From contig JAHLKI010000030.1 in the NCBI GenBank assembly GCA_025602905.1, positions 186,001 through 250,000 on the forward strand: a stretch of DNA of 64,000 bases. The letters are read 5' to 3'. The notes under the pieces are model-generated. The model had not been told where the DNA came from and ran no database searches. It saw only the letters and a list, made by a program, of their open reading frames with translations. The position numbers and the translations under genes were made by a program. The stretch comes from Phlyctochytrium arcticum. Lineage: Eukaryota; Chytridiomycota; Chytridiomycetes; Chytridiales; Chytridiaceae. Of this stretch, positions 53,159 through 64,000 are shown piece by piece (the first letter of the stretch is position 1; the number at the start of each line of letters is the position of its first letter).

Positions 53159-56100
53159 TTAAAAAGGAGGCGGGGCAGGGTATGAATCGGGCGGAGGGGG
53201 TGGTGGAAAAGGGTCGTGGGTGGGTGGTGGTGCTTGACTGACCCCATTGGCAGGATGAAATCCGCCTACATGGGCATTAGGATTGTAGGGAAGAGTGTAG
53301 GAAGCGGTATTTGGGTCTGTTCAAAAAGAATGATAAGCGACAGATTTGAGGGATACAAGGTGGAATGGAAACAAACCTTGGAAAAACGGATTGTAATTTC
53401 CATCAATCTGCATGGGGTTGAACGGTTGTGACTGTTGCTGCTGTTGAAAGGGAAGGGGTTGAGGTGGTGGCGGCGGCAGCTGTTGTGATGGTTGTTGGGG
53501 GAATCGGGGAGGGAGGGATTGGTGGTGAGCTTGGGTTTGGGAAATGGGAGTATTGGCATTTGCTTCTGCGTCGGCCAGTTCTTGGACCAGTCTATTGACT
53601 TCTTCACGTCGCTAATGGTAAGATACAAGATCAGATTACGCTCATGAAGTATTCCAGTGTGCAGACGGGGACGCACCATTTCAATCTGCTGGGCTGCCTG
53701 CGTGACCAGATTTTCAGCAATGTGAGTGAGGGGGTGGAGGGGTCCGTTATATATGCGGCAATTATATGCCACAAGCTGTAGGTCATCTAGGAACGCCTTG
53801 TCCGTCTTGAAATGATACGCTCTTGCGCCCTAAATTGTCACCCTTAAGCAAAGCAATACTCATGAAAACGCTACGACATGAATATACGTACATCCCGAAT
53901 CTGTTCGAGTGTCTTTGGCCGCTTGATGATGTTGTAGTAGTCAGGGACCGCGACGGCCGAGACTGGCCTACAGAACTCGTACGCTTCCGGAATGGCAATC
54001 AGGTCAGAGACAATTTTTTCAAAAATGGAATTCAGGTCGACTTCGGGAGCGGCACGACGACGACCGTAGGATTTGGGCTGGAAAGGGGTGAGATAGTCGG
54101 CATCTGTGATGGAGATGCTCGATTGGCGGCGCTTGCTGAGTGACGAAGGGGTTGGTGTGGCCGGGATGTTGCCCGAATGGGGGGTGTTATATACATTTTG
54201 TCCTAGAATTTGGGTCAAAAATTAAACGCATAGCGATGGAGAAGTTCTCAATGCTATGGACTTACCCGAAGGTGCACGGATTTTGAGTGTGAGGGGTTCG
54301 TGGGGCTTTTCAGGTTCATCATCAGAATCACCATCCCGGTGGTTTTTGCCCTTGCGATTTTCCTTCATGCGATTCACATGCTCTTGCACTCTGGAATAAC
54401 GGACAGTTGATCAGATGGTTGTAAATGCGCAAGTAAAGCCTTCCAAATACTCACCTCCTGCGCTTACGTCTCTGGACATCATCCACCCCGGTTTCGTTAT
54501 ACATTTCCATGCTACAATCGAATGTTAGTTCAGAAATAGAACGATCGCAGACAAAACGCAGAATTACGCACCTCGCTGCTTCCTCGTGCTCAATGAGCGC
54601 GCGTTGGCGGAGGTAAGCATTGATGACTCGCATATCTGTCACGACTTCGGATTTGATCTCTTCTTCTCCAGAAGGTTTCCGGAACTGTGATTGTAACGAG
54701 ATAAGAATCTGGAGGAGACTGAGGGTTTCTGCAAAACTTACCACTCTTCGGATGGTGAGCCGCTTCGTTCGTCCTGCTTGTCCATAGCTGGTTCCGCTCT
54801 CCGCGATAGATGTCGTGTCATCGTGATCACCGTCAGAGAAAACGGAGCGGTTACTGCCCATTGCAGGTGGGGATAATGCACGGTTTGCCGCGACGTAGCC
54901 ATACTCTCGCTGACGCTCGCGTTCCTCGAAAACCTCGTTTCGTTCCTTCTCGGTGTCCAAAGCGTCAAAATCCATTTGATCGTCATCTTCCGGTCGCTCT
55001 CGCATACTGAGCGAGGACAGCTGAGCCTCCCAAATACGTTTGATTTCCTCTCGATAGACCTGCTGTTGTTCAGCAAACGAAAATCGATGATATGATTTCG
55101 GCTTGGTCTTTTCACGCTCAAGACGGTCCTCTGCACTTTCTCCTTGTCGCAAAAACGGTTCCTTCATAGACGCCCGGATGAAACTGAAAGCTTCGCCACG
55201 ACCAGTAGGATCCCCTGGCCCGTACAGCTTAATCATGCTCTTGTTCTGACTCGCTTGCACAAAGTTTTTGGTCAACGTCCATGGAGCAAGCTGAACCTCA
55301 ATGTCTGCATTGATCTCTTCTTCATCATTGTCATCATCAGCACCAATGTCAGAGTAACCAATGTCGCGCAAACGCTGCTGTCCGGTTTGCATGCTTTCGA
55401 CCAGGCACACCATTTCGGGCGTCACGATCCGTCTGATTTCCTCCTCGTTTGGCAATGCAACATTGGGTTTAAGTTTCCACCAACCAGTGTTTTCACCCTT
55501 TTTAGCAAACTGAGCAAACTCTTTGAGCCTCTGCCGAAGCTGCAGCTCAGCAAATCCAGGAAAGGATTTCACAAGGTGGTCGTAACGTAGACGCTTCTGT
55601 GGATCGCGGCGCATGTGTCGGAACGTCACAACTTGAAGACGGCCTTTGGTGGTTTGTGTGATTCGTCGTGATTGGGGGCGGGGAACTTCTTGTACAGGGA
55701 ATGTTTGACCAACTACGTATAAATGGGGGATCTCGCGAAGGTAGTATTTGGTTTCGTTTTTGAATGTATGCCGTATGAGCAGAAAATCGCTTGGCGCAGG
55801 ATCCTGTTTAAATATGGGCGCACGAAACATGTTGTTGGAAAGCGCTTGTAGGGTCTGACCTGGCTCCACCTCTCCAAATCCAAAGAACGGTGATGCGTCT
55901 ACGTCTTCCAATAAGAAAGGGTTTCCGATCTCCAGGGTGGGAATGTGCGTGTCTTTCTCTTCAAACTTTCGATAGTAATTATACACAAGACTTCCCATTC
56001 CAGGGTTCATGATCATTGGTGGATACTCCTCAGAGTACTCCATCATAACATACCGGGTCGTATCTTTAAGAGTGATGTCTCTTGGGGTTTTCATGATCTC

Positions 56101-57589
56101 GTTTGTATCTTTTCCTTTTTGCTTCTTTTTCTTACTGCTTCGTACACGTGAGAATCGGATAACATTATTTGGAATGACTCGGAACGCAGGTCGATGGAAC
56201 GAACGAAGATCCTTCTTCGATAGGTGGGGTTTGTAATAGTGAGGATGGAGTTTGATGGCCGGTAAGGCGTGCTGAAGAACACCACCGCCATACGTTTGAC
56301 GTACGCGATCGGAGCTTTGATGGGACTGGGAGTCATAAAAGCGATCATGTGAAAGGTTGAAGCGCTTGAGCTGCTTCAGGTACACGTCACTCATTGGGTT
56401 CCGATAGACGCGAACTTTTTGAGCTATACTAGGACCAAGAGCGGTATCTGGTGGTGGTCGGTCGCCCTCCCATTCTATCCGTGCTTCCCAATCTTCCGTG
56501 TCAAGGCTGTAATTGCGAAAAACAAGACGCTCATTGAGGTGCGACGTCACAACAGCGGGTTTGGTTTCGCTTGCCCTTTCTGCAGGCGCACTGGTTTTTG
56601 CTTTAGGTATTGGAGGACTTTCGGGCTCACTGTCAGGCTCATCCCAAAGGATATGATCTTCCCAGTGATCTAATACAATCGGGAACAATTCAGCGGGCGT
56701 CTCAATCTCAGTGGCAATCTCTTTTGAAATTGCCTCCTCTTTGGCCTTTCTTTGGGCTTGTGATGGTTGAAGATTGGCCTTATCTGGGAAAACCAATCGA
56801 GGGGGTTTGGGACGTGGGGGAGGCAGCTTTTGCTTGAACAGCTCACGGTCGTCGCGCAATGCAAAATGCGCGCGTTTCCGGTGAACGCCAGTCAATGGCT
56901 TCCGTTTCGGGCGGCCAACCGTGTCTACTTTGGGGGAAAATATCTCCGTAAAGCGAAGCTCCCCCTCTCCAAAGCCTTCAAAGAGCATTGCTAACCGTTC
57001 ACGATCGATGACTGGCTTTGCTGGGATGGGGGGTTGCTGAAGGGAGGGTACTCTTGCCGGGTGAAGCTGCGTCTTTGACGCTGATATTGCATGCGGATGT
57101 GCAACACTTGTCCGAAACGTATGGGAGCCTGGCATGGCCGATTTCCTGTTGTCGGGTTCCTCTTCCTCGGTATCATAGTCCTCATCTGATCCAGCCCTGG
57201 GTAGTGAAGAGGTAGGAATCACCAACGAAGGGGCGCGGGGTATAACCATGGGCGGTAAATAACTGGGAAAAGGGACTGTCGACTTGTCCTCTGCCAATTC
57301 ATCAATGCCCGAGAAATCAACAGCATTCTCATCTGGTTTGACGATCCCCGCGGCGTCCCGTCCATCGGCATTGGTGGCTCCGTCTGAGCCAAAGCTGAAA
57401 TCCCCCAAGATCCGGCTGAGATAATCCTCATTCTCCTCGATGGTATGTCGCAGATCCTAAGAAACCATGGATCAACATCAAATTGTTCATTTTTGCAGCT
57501 CAAGCGGGCCCACAAACCTCTGGCAAACTGGAATCTTGCAGCTTGCCCTTGTCATCGACATTGCCAAAGAGATACCCGACCGACGACAT
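53159..57589 (-). CDS. TAF1: TFIID subunit TAF1
   Basis: Largest TFIID subunit, a scaffold for the pre-initiation complex. Nine exons (57589-57518, 57456-54742, 54684-54572, 54511-54455, 54390-54266, 54202-53892, 53829-53677, 53611-53377, 53316-53159) give 1,312 residues. The N-terminus MSSVGYLFGNVDDKGKLQDS resembles the TBP-binding TAND segment. The DUF3591 core includes KVRVYRNPMSDVYLKQLKRF, TTRYVMMEYSEEYPPMIMNP then GMGSLVYNYYRK, and FLLIRHTFKNETKYYLREIP. A single C-terminal bromodomain contains PEAYEFCRPVSAVAVPDYYN then IIKRPKTLEQIRD and FLDDLQLVAYNCRIYNG. It ends in a Gln/Pro-rich tail. The 57-bp intron 54685-54741 has no in-frame stop, so the frame reads through it; removal restores TIRRV-FRKPSGEEE. 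No CCHC zinc knuckle is evident. Confidence 0.93.
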
Positions 57590-58004
57590 GACGGCCCACG
57601 GGTCCTGGCTCCACTAGAGGGGCCTCGACTTGCGTTCAGCAGGGTGGTCTCTGGCTGCCGATCTCGTACGATTTGAGGCACAGAAACAAGCTCTGCCGGG
57701 CACGATTCAAGTCCAGAAGCTTTCGGTGGGAATCAGAGGGGTTTACGCAGGGCCTGGCCGGTTCAAAGCGCCAAAATGTGTGCCATTTCCAATAGTAATC
57801 CTTTCCTGAAATCCCAATTTCGCCAATGTCAGGATTTCAAGGCCGACACGGCGACACTCCCGCGCCAGTGGCTGTGTGGCACAGTTACGGTAGTCGGCCC
57901 ATCAGCAATCAGCAGCGGATTTTCCCTTTCTTTGTTTCTTTGTCCAGGATTCCAACTTTTCCCAATCCCTGTAACGACAAACCCGGAAAAGAACGACGGC
58001 AGCA

Positions 58005-59784
58005 ATGGCCTCCGATGCGCCCGCCAACATTGAGGTGTCGCAGCAGTACGACACCATCCTCATTCTCGACTTTGGCTCGCAATACACTCACCTTATTGCT
58101 CGCCGGGTGCGAGAGCTCGGAGTGTATTGTGAGCTCCTGGCCTGCACCTTCAAGATTGCAGACCTGAAATTCAAGCCTAAAGGTGAATTATGCATCCCTT
58201 TTTGTACTGGCAAAAGTTGATTATTGACTGTTATCGCATTTATAGGTGTCATCTTGTCTGGGTCTCCATACTCTGTATACGATTCGGTGTCGCCTCATGT
58301 CGACCCCGCCGTCTGGGATTTGGGCGTCCCAATTCTCGGCATTTGCTACGGCTTGCAGGAGATTGCCTGGACAAAGGGCGGAAAGGTTGAACCCCATGAC
58401 AAGCGAGAATACGGCAAGCAGGAGATTCAAGTGCACCCAGGAAGCCAGCTTTTCGCTGGTCTGCCCAACGAATTGACTGTCTGGATGAGTCACGGAGACC
58501 AGCTTTCTGTTCCTCCCGAAGGCTTCAAACCCGTTGCTCACACCGCCACTTCGCCATACACGGCTATCGAGAAGGAAGACCAGCAAATCTATGGTCTTCA
58601 GTTCCACCCTGAAGTGACCCACACCCCCCAGGGCTCTGCCATTTTCCGCAACTTTGCCATCGGCATTTGCAAGGCCAATGCCAACTGGACTATGGTAAGA
58701 TTAAGACTATTTTGCTGATAAGCCATCATAGATCTGACTATTTGTTTAGGCCTCATTTGTTGACAAAGAAATTGAGCGAATCCGAGCCTTGGTCGGGCCC
58801 ACTGCCCAAGTGATTGGTGCCGTCAGTGGTGGTGTTGACAGTACTGTTGCCGCAATGATTATGAGCAAAGCTATTGGCGAGCGTTTTCACGCCATTTTGG
58901 TCGACAACGGTGTGATGCGATTGAACGAATGCACAGAGGTTCAAGAGACTCTCCAGCGCCATTTGGGCATCAACCTGACTGTTGCCCAAGCCAGCGACTT
59001 GTTCCTGGGCCGTCTCAAAGGTGTTACAGACCCAGAGAAGAAGCGCAAGATTATTGGAAACACGTTCATTGAAGTGTTTGAGGCCGAAGGTGCCAAGATT
59101 GAGGCACTGGTTGAGCAGGAGGGCAAGGGAAAGATTGAATTCCTGTTGCAAGGAACATTGTACCCAGATGTCATTGAATCAATCTCCTTCAAGGGCCCAT
59201 CGGCTACCATCAAGACCCATCACGTATGTCGCCCCCTGCCCACCAAGTAAAAAAGGTTCCGTACTAATTTTATCTCGCAATAGAATGTTGGAGGACTTTT
59301 GGACGACATGAAACTGAAGGTGATTGAGCCTCTCCGTGAGCTCTTCAAGGATGAGGTCCGGGCTCTTGGTTCCATCATGGGAATTGCCGACGAACTGGTC
59401 TGGCGCCATCCCTTCCCAGGGCCAGGAATCGCTATCCGTATCCTGGGCGAGGTTACACCCGAGCAGGTGCAGATTGCTCGTCACGCCGACCATATTTACA
59501 TTCAAGAAATTAAGAAGGCCGGCTTGTACCGCAAGATCTCGCAAGCATACGCCGCCCTTTTGCCAGTACGCTCCGTCGGTGTTATGGGTGACAAGCGGAC
59601 ATATGAGCAAGTCATTGCTCTCCGTGCGGTTGAGACTCGCGATTTTATGACTGCCGATTGGTACGAGTTCCCCTATGACATTTTGAAGCGTATCTCTTCG
59701 CGCATCATCAACGAGGTTCCCGGTGTTAACCGCGTAGTGTACGACGTCAGCTCCAAACCCCCAGCGACCATCGAATGGGAATAG
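58005..59784 (+). CDS. GUA1: GMP synthase (glutamine-hydrolysing)
   Basis: Converts XMP, ATP and glutamine to GMP in cytosolic purine synthesis. Exons 58005-58182, 58246-58694, 58750-59223 and 59284-59784 encode 533 residues, the usual length. The glutaminase half shows [20 protein letters not shown], the nucleophile Cys in [16 protein letters not shown], and the His-Glu pair in [17 protein letters not shown]. The ATP-pyrophosphatase half has the P-loop [13 protein letters not shown] and [10 protein letters not shown]. The C-terminal dimerisation domain has [18 protein letters not shown] and ends [16 protein letters not shown]. It is divergent from TAF1 (415 bp between start codons). Confidence 0.97.
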
Positions 59785-60383
59785 GATTTTTTTTGCCATT
59801 TCACAACTCATCCGACAACTTTCCATTTTCACCAAGACTTTTTTTGTTTCCGTCATGTCTGTGACTATTTTTTTTGCCCCAATTCCACTTCATTGTAATT
59901 TATGCCTCCGTCTCAAATCGTACCACTCTTGTACGTCAAAAAAAAGAACCCTGGATTCTCAATCAGTATTTCCAATAAAGTTTCTCGTAAATTCAATTTG
60001 ATTTGCCACACTTCCATAAACGATAACCTTCTGGAAATCAGAGTTACGCTTGAGTTTAGTTTAAGCGTGGCGTCAACTTTCACGGTGTCTCTCTCCCTCT
60101 CTGGCTGTCTCTCCGGCTGTCTCTCACGTCTGTCGCGTCTCTAGTGTCTCTACTGTCTCGTCTCCTTATATAGCGTGTAAGTTCCCTCGCTTCTTGATCT
60201 TATTTAAACTCTCTGCATCAGCTCTCCCTCACCGTTCAGCAGTACTTCACCAATGAAACTCACCCAAGCACCATTTCCAAGACTCCCTTACAATGTCCCA
60301 TGAACGTCTCTCCGTGTTTGAAAATCACACTTTTATATTGGGCTATAATGAGCACTTGGGATGATATTCTTGATACTTTTTAG
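59785..60383. repeat. Intergenic region with TCTC/GTCTC low-complexity run
   Basis: From about 60086 to 60170 a TCTCTC/CTGTCTC-type pyrimidine-rich simple repeat. No gene. Confidence 0.5.
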
Positions 60384-62145
60384 GTGTCGGTTTGTGTTGG
60401 ATATATGGTGAAGGAGTGTAAATTAAATTACATTCAGATTCAGGAAGAGGCCGACCAATTCTTGCCTGAAGTTCAATTCAAGTACAGGAATGATACCATC
60501 AATGAAATGATAACCGTGAGAACCATTGAGCGTTTCAAGACCAAGATCGTGGCAGAAAAGCGATTGTTTGTGGTCGAGGAGAGAAGAAAGTCTGGCGGGG
60601 TTTCGACCGCGGCGCACACATTTAATTCGATGTCAAGTATAAGCAAACATCCGTCCCATACTGGTGTGTCTTCCATTCGTCACAAATATCTGGATGCGTA
60701 GGGACTGATCTAAAATATTACCCCAGCCCAATTTTCTCACCGTTGAAAGTCGACCCTTACTCTGCGACGATGCTTATAGTCTGAATGAGTTGAAACAGTG
60801 GGCATATAATGTGATGGTCCGGGGATTAGTGCCGAATGTTGAAGAACAGTGCGTGGTGGGATCGAAACATGTCTATGATCGGATGCTGACGTTTAAGGCA
60901 GGAACTTTCAAGAAATCAATGTTTTCGACACTACCCGCCGCACACTGTCCCCGGTTCCTGTCACCACGGATGAAGAGTATTTGAGTATAAAGCTAGGAAC
61001 CCTCATTACAATGCTAAAATACAATTCATCCGTGAAGTTTTACTTCACCTTCGATCCCGTTGTTCGTGAATCACTATGGACGCACGAATTACCGATCCGG
61101 TAAACATGTTTCGGGATGAGATTACTCTTGTAGGCAAAAAACAAACGTGGGATGTCCACGCAGCATTTTCCTTCTGAAGATAGAGTTGATAACAATTTGA
61201 TTTTTCAAACTCAAATACAAATAGCTTTTAGAATAACCATGAAGGTAATAGAGTTAAGGTTGCTCCAGGGCCTCCAGGCTTTAGCAATTCATTTCGAACG
61301 TGGGAATGAACGGCTAAGCCCCTTCAGGTGTCCGACTAACTAACGCGTTGACAGTGCGCATCTCGACAGATGATGTACCTGTCAGACATAACTACTGCCA
61401 TCCCCAGTTCTATACGGAGCTTTTACCGGGCCAAAGTGACTATGGAGAAGTGCGGCCAACCTTGCCATGACCTGCATCGTCCACAAGAAGTGCAAAACGG
61501 ACATAAACAAAGTCAATGACAGGAACCGGAACCAGACGGCCGTAGATCCGCGAAGCAACGACTATCGAACGCATATCCTGCATGGCTCAATGATTGGAAA
61601 AAGGGAGCCGCCTGGAACCGCCGCAATTGTAGATACTTCTCTGGAAATGGCGTTGCAGCACGACGCATCCCGTTATCAGAACAGCACTGGAGCTGTCGAC
61701 ACGGTTGTTGAATGGTTCAAAAGCGGGGAGAAGGTGGTGAAAATTGAGAACAAACATGCGGAAAGGTATCAGCTGACTAAACAAGGAGACGTTCTTACTT
61801 CTTGAAGAAAGAAATCATCAGAAACACCAACCACACCTTCACACTCAATCAAACAGGATATATAACAGACCTGGTCTTACGATTCAAGGAGCATCTGACA
61901 ACAAAACCACCAAACGGTTATACGCCCATGCTTTCCAGTCAAATGGATAATGCTTCCCGCCTCACCGCCTCAAAGATACCGGACGCTGATGTGATGCCGC
62001 AACGTCTGCTGCGATTACATGGAGCTGCTCAACGCTTCGCCATCAGTTTTCTAAATGGTGATGCTCGTAGCATTGATGAACTACAAGACTTTTGCGACCG
62101 CGCTCATCAAGAATTCCGGAGAGTTGAGAACCCCGACCAATCCGC

Positions 62146-62159
62146 GGGGGGGGGGGGGG
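62146..62159 (+). repeat. Poly-G tract, 14 bp
   Basis: G(14) preceded by CCGACCAATCC. It lies inside an open frame (61802-62179) that ends shortly after the tract. Confidence 0.9.
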
Positions 62160-62309
62160 CACGTCCGTCGCCTGCGTAAATTTGTAAACCAAGATCCTCC
62201 TGGAGATCCTGTAGATTCTGAGCGACATGACAGACATGACAAAAGAGACGCCCGTGTCGCTGCTGGATGAGTACATCCTCCCAACCCTTAGCTCTTTTCG
62301 ACCAATCCC

Positions 62310-62322
62310 GGGGGGGGGGGGG
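62310..62322 (+). repeat. Poly-G tract, 13 bp
   Basis: G(13) preceded by CGACCAATCCC, the same context as the 62146 tract. The coding-like frame before it (DEYILPTLSSFRPIP) differs from the frame after it (HFINLIGVLSSLL) by a shift that a change in tract length would repair. Confidence 0.9.
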
Positions 62323-62848
62323 CGCACTTCATCAACTTAATCGGCGTCCTATCCTCCCTGCTACGCATGTCCTGCATCTCGGACCATCAGCTCCCAACCC
62401 GTACATCCTGGCAATCACTATCCCTGTCATCCGCCCGGTCATTGGCATCGACTTTGGGCAGCGATTTCAAGCAGTGGCTGTACGAGATGGTGTGGCCAGT
62501 GAAAGCGGATTTGGCTCGAGCGCAAGGGGACAATACCGCAGCCCGTCAGCAGAACCGCGTGAATCGCCGTCAGAACATCACGAGGATGCAGGGGCGGCAG
62601 TAGCGGCAGTACAGGGAGTTATCCAAGTCGGCTTGGTTTGAAAGAAAACACGCGGCTCGGGTTGCAGCATCGCAACCATAAAAGGTGAGAGAAGCAGAGC
62701 CCAGGATTGTCAGTAAACCAATATAACTCAATTCTTTATGTTTATTCAGGCAATTGCGAGGCCAAAATGATGCCCTAGCGACTGGGGCGCGTATGCTGAT
62801 CCGCACCCACTCTGCTAGTGAGAGCCTTGCTAGTCAACCAAAGCATGA

Positions 62849-63481
62849 GCTCACTATCTTTCAAGACTAGAGGCTGAGACCAAGTTACTCGGTAGCCGTA
62901 TCATTGCTGATGCGGTCACGTACATCCGTCGAAGTGGATACGAGTTTATTCAGCTTGGGATTGACGAAGTCCATTTGGCACTCTGCTGGGACGCAACCCG
63001 AGTTTTCGCCCATATGAGATCTCACGATGAGGAAACGGCGCAACAAGGCCGGCATCTCTTGTGTATAATGGATTTATCCATCGTAAACTCAAACCTATCT
63101 GGTGAGCAGGGTCCCATATGTCCTCAGATTGATCCCGCGGTGAGGGAAGATGCCCTCAAATCCCTTAAGCGTTACCCTGAGTTGGCAGATGTTGGTCATG
63201 GAGTTTACCCGAAGTGTGGAAGGTGTCCACAGGGACATTTTCGTTGTCTAGCGGAAGCCGTTTTTGAATCTAGGAAACTGCTGCGTTATTTGCAACCGGA
63301 GAATTTTCGGGATGGGCGCGTGTACGTAGCATACGTATCGGACGCTCTGGTTACCATTACATCTGTCACCCCAACCCTCCGCGCTGATGCCATCTTCTGG
63401 ATTTTGGACTCTGCTGAGCAAATGTTTGATCTGCGACCTTCGACGTTGGAAAAGCTTTGTACACCGGACTGCGAATGGTGA
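62849..63481 (+). CDS. Hypothetical protein or terminal exon, unknown family
   Basis: An open frame after the stop preceding 62849 reads SRLEAETKLLGSRIIADAVT, GYEFIQLGIDEVHLALCWDA, then CGRCPQGHFRCLAEAVFESR and ADAIFWILDSAEQMFDLRPS, ending CTPDCEW at 63481. It has no in-frame ATG until 63014, so it is either an exon entered by splicing or the surviving 3' end of the decayed gene upstream. CGRCPQGHFRC could be a small metal-binding knuckle. The product is unknown to me. Confidence 0.4.
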   Translation, partial: AHYLSRLEAETKLLGSRIIADAVTYIRRSGYEFIQLGIDEVHLALCWDATRVFAHMRSHDEETAQQGRHLLCIMDLSIVNSNLSGEQGPICPQIDPAVREDALKSLKRYPELADVGHGVYPKCGRCPQGHFRCLAEAVFESRKLLRYLQPENFRDGRVYVAYVSDALVTITSVTPTLRADAIFWILDSAEQMFDLRPSTLEKLCTPDCEW

Positions 63482-64000
63482 CCTACCTGCGCGATGTCGT
63501 GTCTGCGCATGAGATCAAAGTCAGCAATCTTTCGAAGCAAAGTCCTCCGGCCGGGACCTTCACATTACTGTCATAAGTTATTAGGGAGCTGTTTAAATGT
63601 CCGGCCTTTGTTTTGTTAAATATACGCTCTGTGAAATGGACGCTTCTCTGCCTTCTTCATCAGACTTTTTTCCTCAGCAATACTGTACATGCAGATGACG
63701 ACGCAGTAGCGTCAAGATAGAGTCTCACACCCTTCATCAAATCCTTTTCTTCCAAAGTTAGTTATACAACTTGAAGTGACCCTCCACCCAAGACTACAAA
63801 TTTGCCCACTCCCACTTTATAGTTGTTGCCGTTCAATGCCCGACCATATTTGCGATTGGCAGCTATCCTCCAAGCATTGTAGGGATGGGCTCTTCAGACA
63901 GCGATGGTATCTTCTCAGATAAGAGTAACAATTTATTTTAGCATAAGAGAAAGGTTAATTTCTCCATTTTTCTTGAAATGGCCCGGAGTCACCAGACGTT
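63482..64000. other. Unassigned right end of window
   Basis: No gene, RNA or repeat recognised. Confidence 0.4.

Larger units (their letters stand above)
60384..62640 (+). pseudogene. Decayed unidentified gene region
   Basis: Several plus-strand stretches look like real protein but sit in conflicting frames. They are QIQEEADQFLPEVQFKYRND (60384-60701), LLCDDAYSLNELKQWAYNVM (about 60750-60984), VDTSLEMALQHDASRYQNST (61467-61805), NQTGYITDLVLRFKEHLTTK with LLRLHGAAQRFAISFLNG (61802-62179), SLLDEYILPTLSSF (about 62260-62302) and DFKQWLYEMVWPVKADLARA (62367-62603). Joining them would need frameshifts and stop-codon readthrough. Two of the breaks fall at poly-G tracts. I do not recognise the family; no start or catalytic motif is clear. 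Confidence 0.35.

Noticed and set aside
1..64000. tRNA, rRNA, CRISPR arrays or bacterial-type operons
   Set aside because: I scanned by eye for TTCGA-type tRNA T-arms with matching acceptor ends and for regularly spaced identical repeats and found none. The DNA is eukaryotic, so CRISPR is not expected.

Overview
The window is fungal nuclear DNA, most likely from a zoosporic, flagellated fungus of the Chytridiomycota type. This rests on gene content and style. Nearly every gene has several GT-AG introns of about 55-75 bp. An intraflagellar transport gene (IFT56/TTC26) lies at the left edge. A histone stem-loop-binding protein is present. Around these are typical fungal housekeeping genes: an OPI3-type methyltransferase, a CaaX-tailed Sel1 protein of the SKT5/Chs4 type, verprolin, a MATA-type HMG-box protein and an AIM18-like protein. 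The exact taxon cannot be fixed from sequence alone.

Layout. 0-6.5 kb: the IFT56 3' end (+), OPI3/PEMT (+), ribosomal protein eL32 (-), a decayed nuclease-like effector-type gene (+) and verprolin/WIP (+). 7.6-8.3 kb: a frameshifted fragment of a fungal kinase-associated nuclease-like domain. 9.4-16.7 kb: a long alpha/beta hydrolase and the Sel1-repeat protein. 17-26 kb: an accessory island. It holds two copies (one broken) of a small acidic protein family, a Merlin-type (ISXO2-fold) transposase pseudogene beside a truncated Helitron-like helicase, another broken gene, and a 2,752-bp MULE DNA transposon with complete ends. 26-31 kb: a small orphan ORF, phytochelatin synthase (+) and sphingolipid delta-4 desaturase (-). 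32.8-38 kb: an orphan seven-helix membrane protein, diverged tandem repeats and the HMG-box regulator. 39-42.6 kb: an AIM18-like chalcone-isomerase-fold protein and a TM9SF/EMP70 protein. 43-45.3 kb: a Crinkler/RHS-type NTPase pseudogene and duplicated coiled-coil peptide fragments. 46.7-59.8 kb: a dense run of core genes: SLBP, RPB12, mitoribosomal mS35, YTM1, TAF1 and GMP synthase. 60.4-63.5 kb: a decayed unidentified gene region with two long poly-G tracts.

The core genes are organised as independent transcription units in convergent and divergent pairs. YTM1 and TAF1 stop codons are 281 bp apart, and RPB12 and mS35 share a 238-bp divergent promoter. Several products act in gene expression (RPB12, TAF1, SLBP, eL32, mS35, YTM1), but no operon-like functional cluster is evident. 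The most unusual content is in the mobile and effector-like islands, where almost every gene is broken. Exon coordinates were set by hand from splice consensus and protein continuity. For every multi-exon gene called complete, the summed exon lengths are divisible by three.
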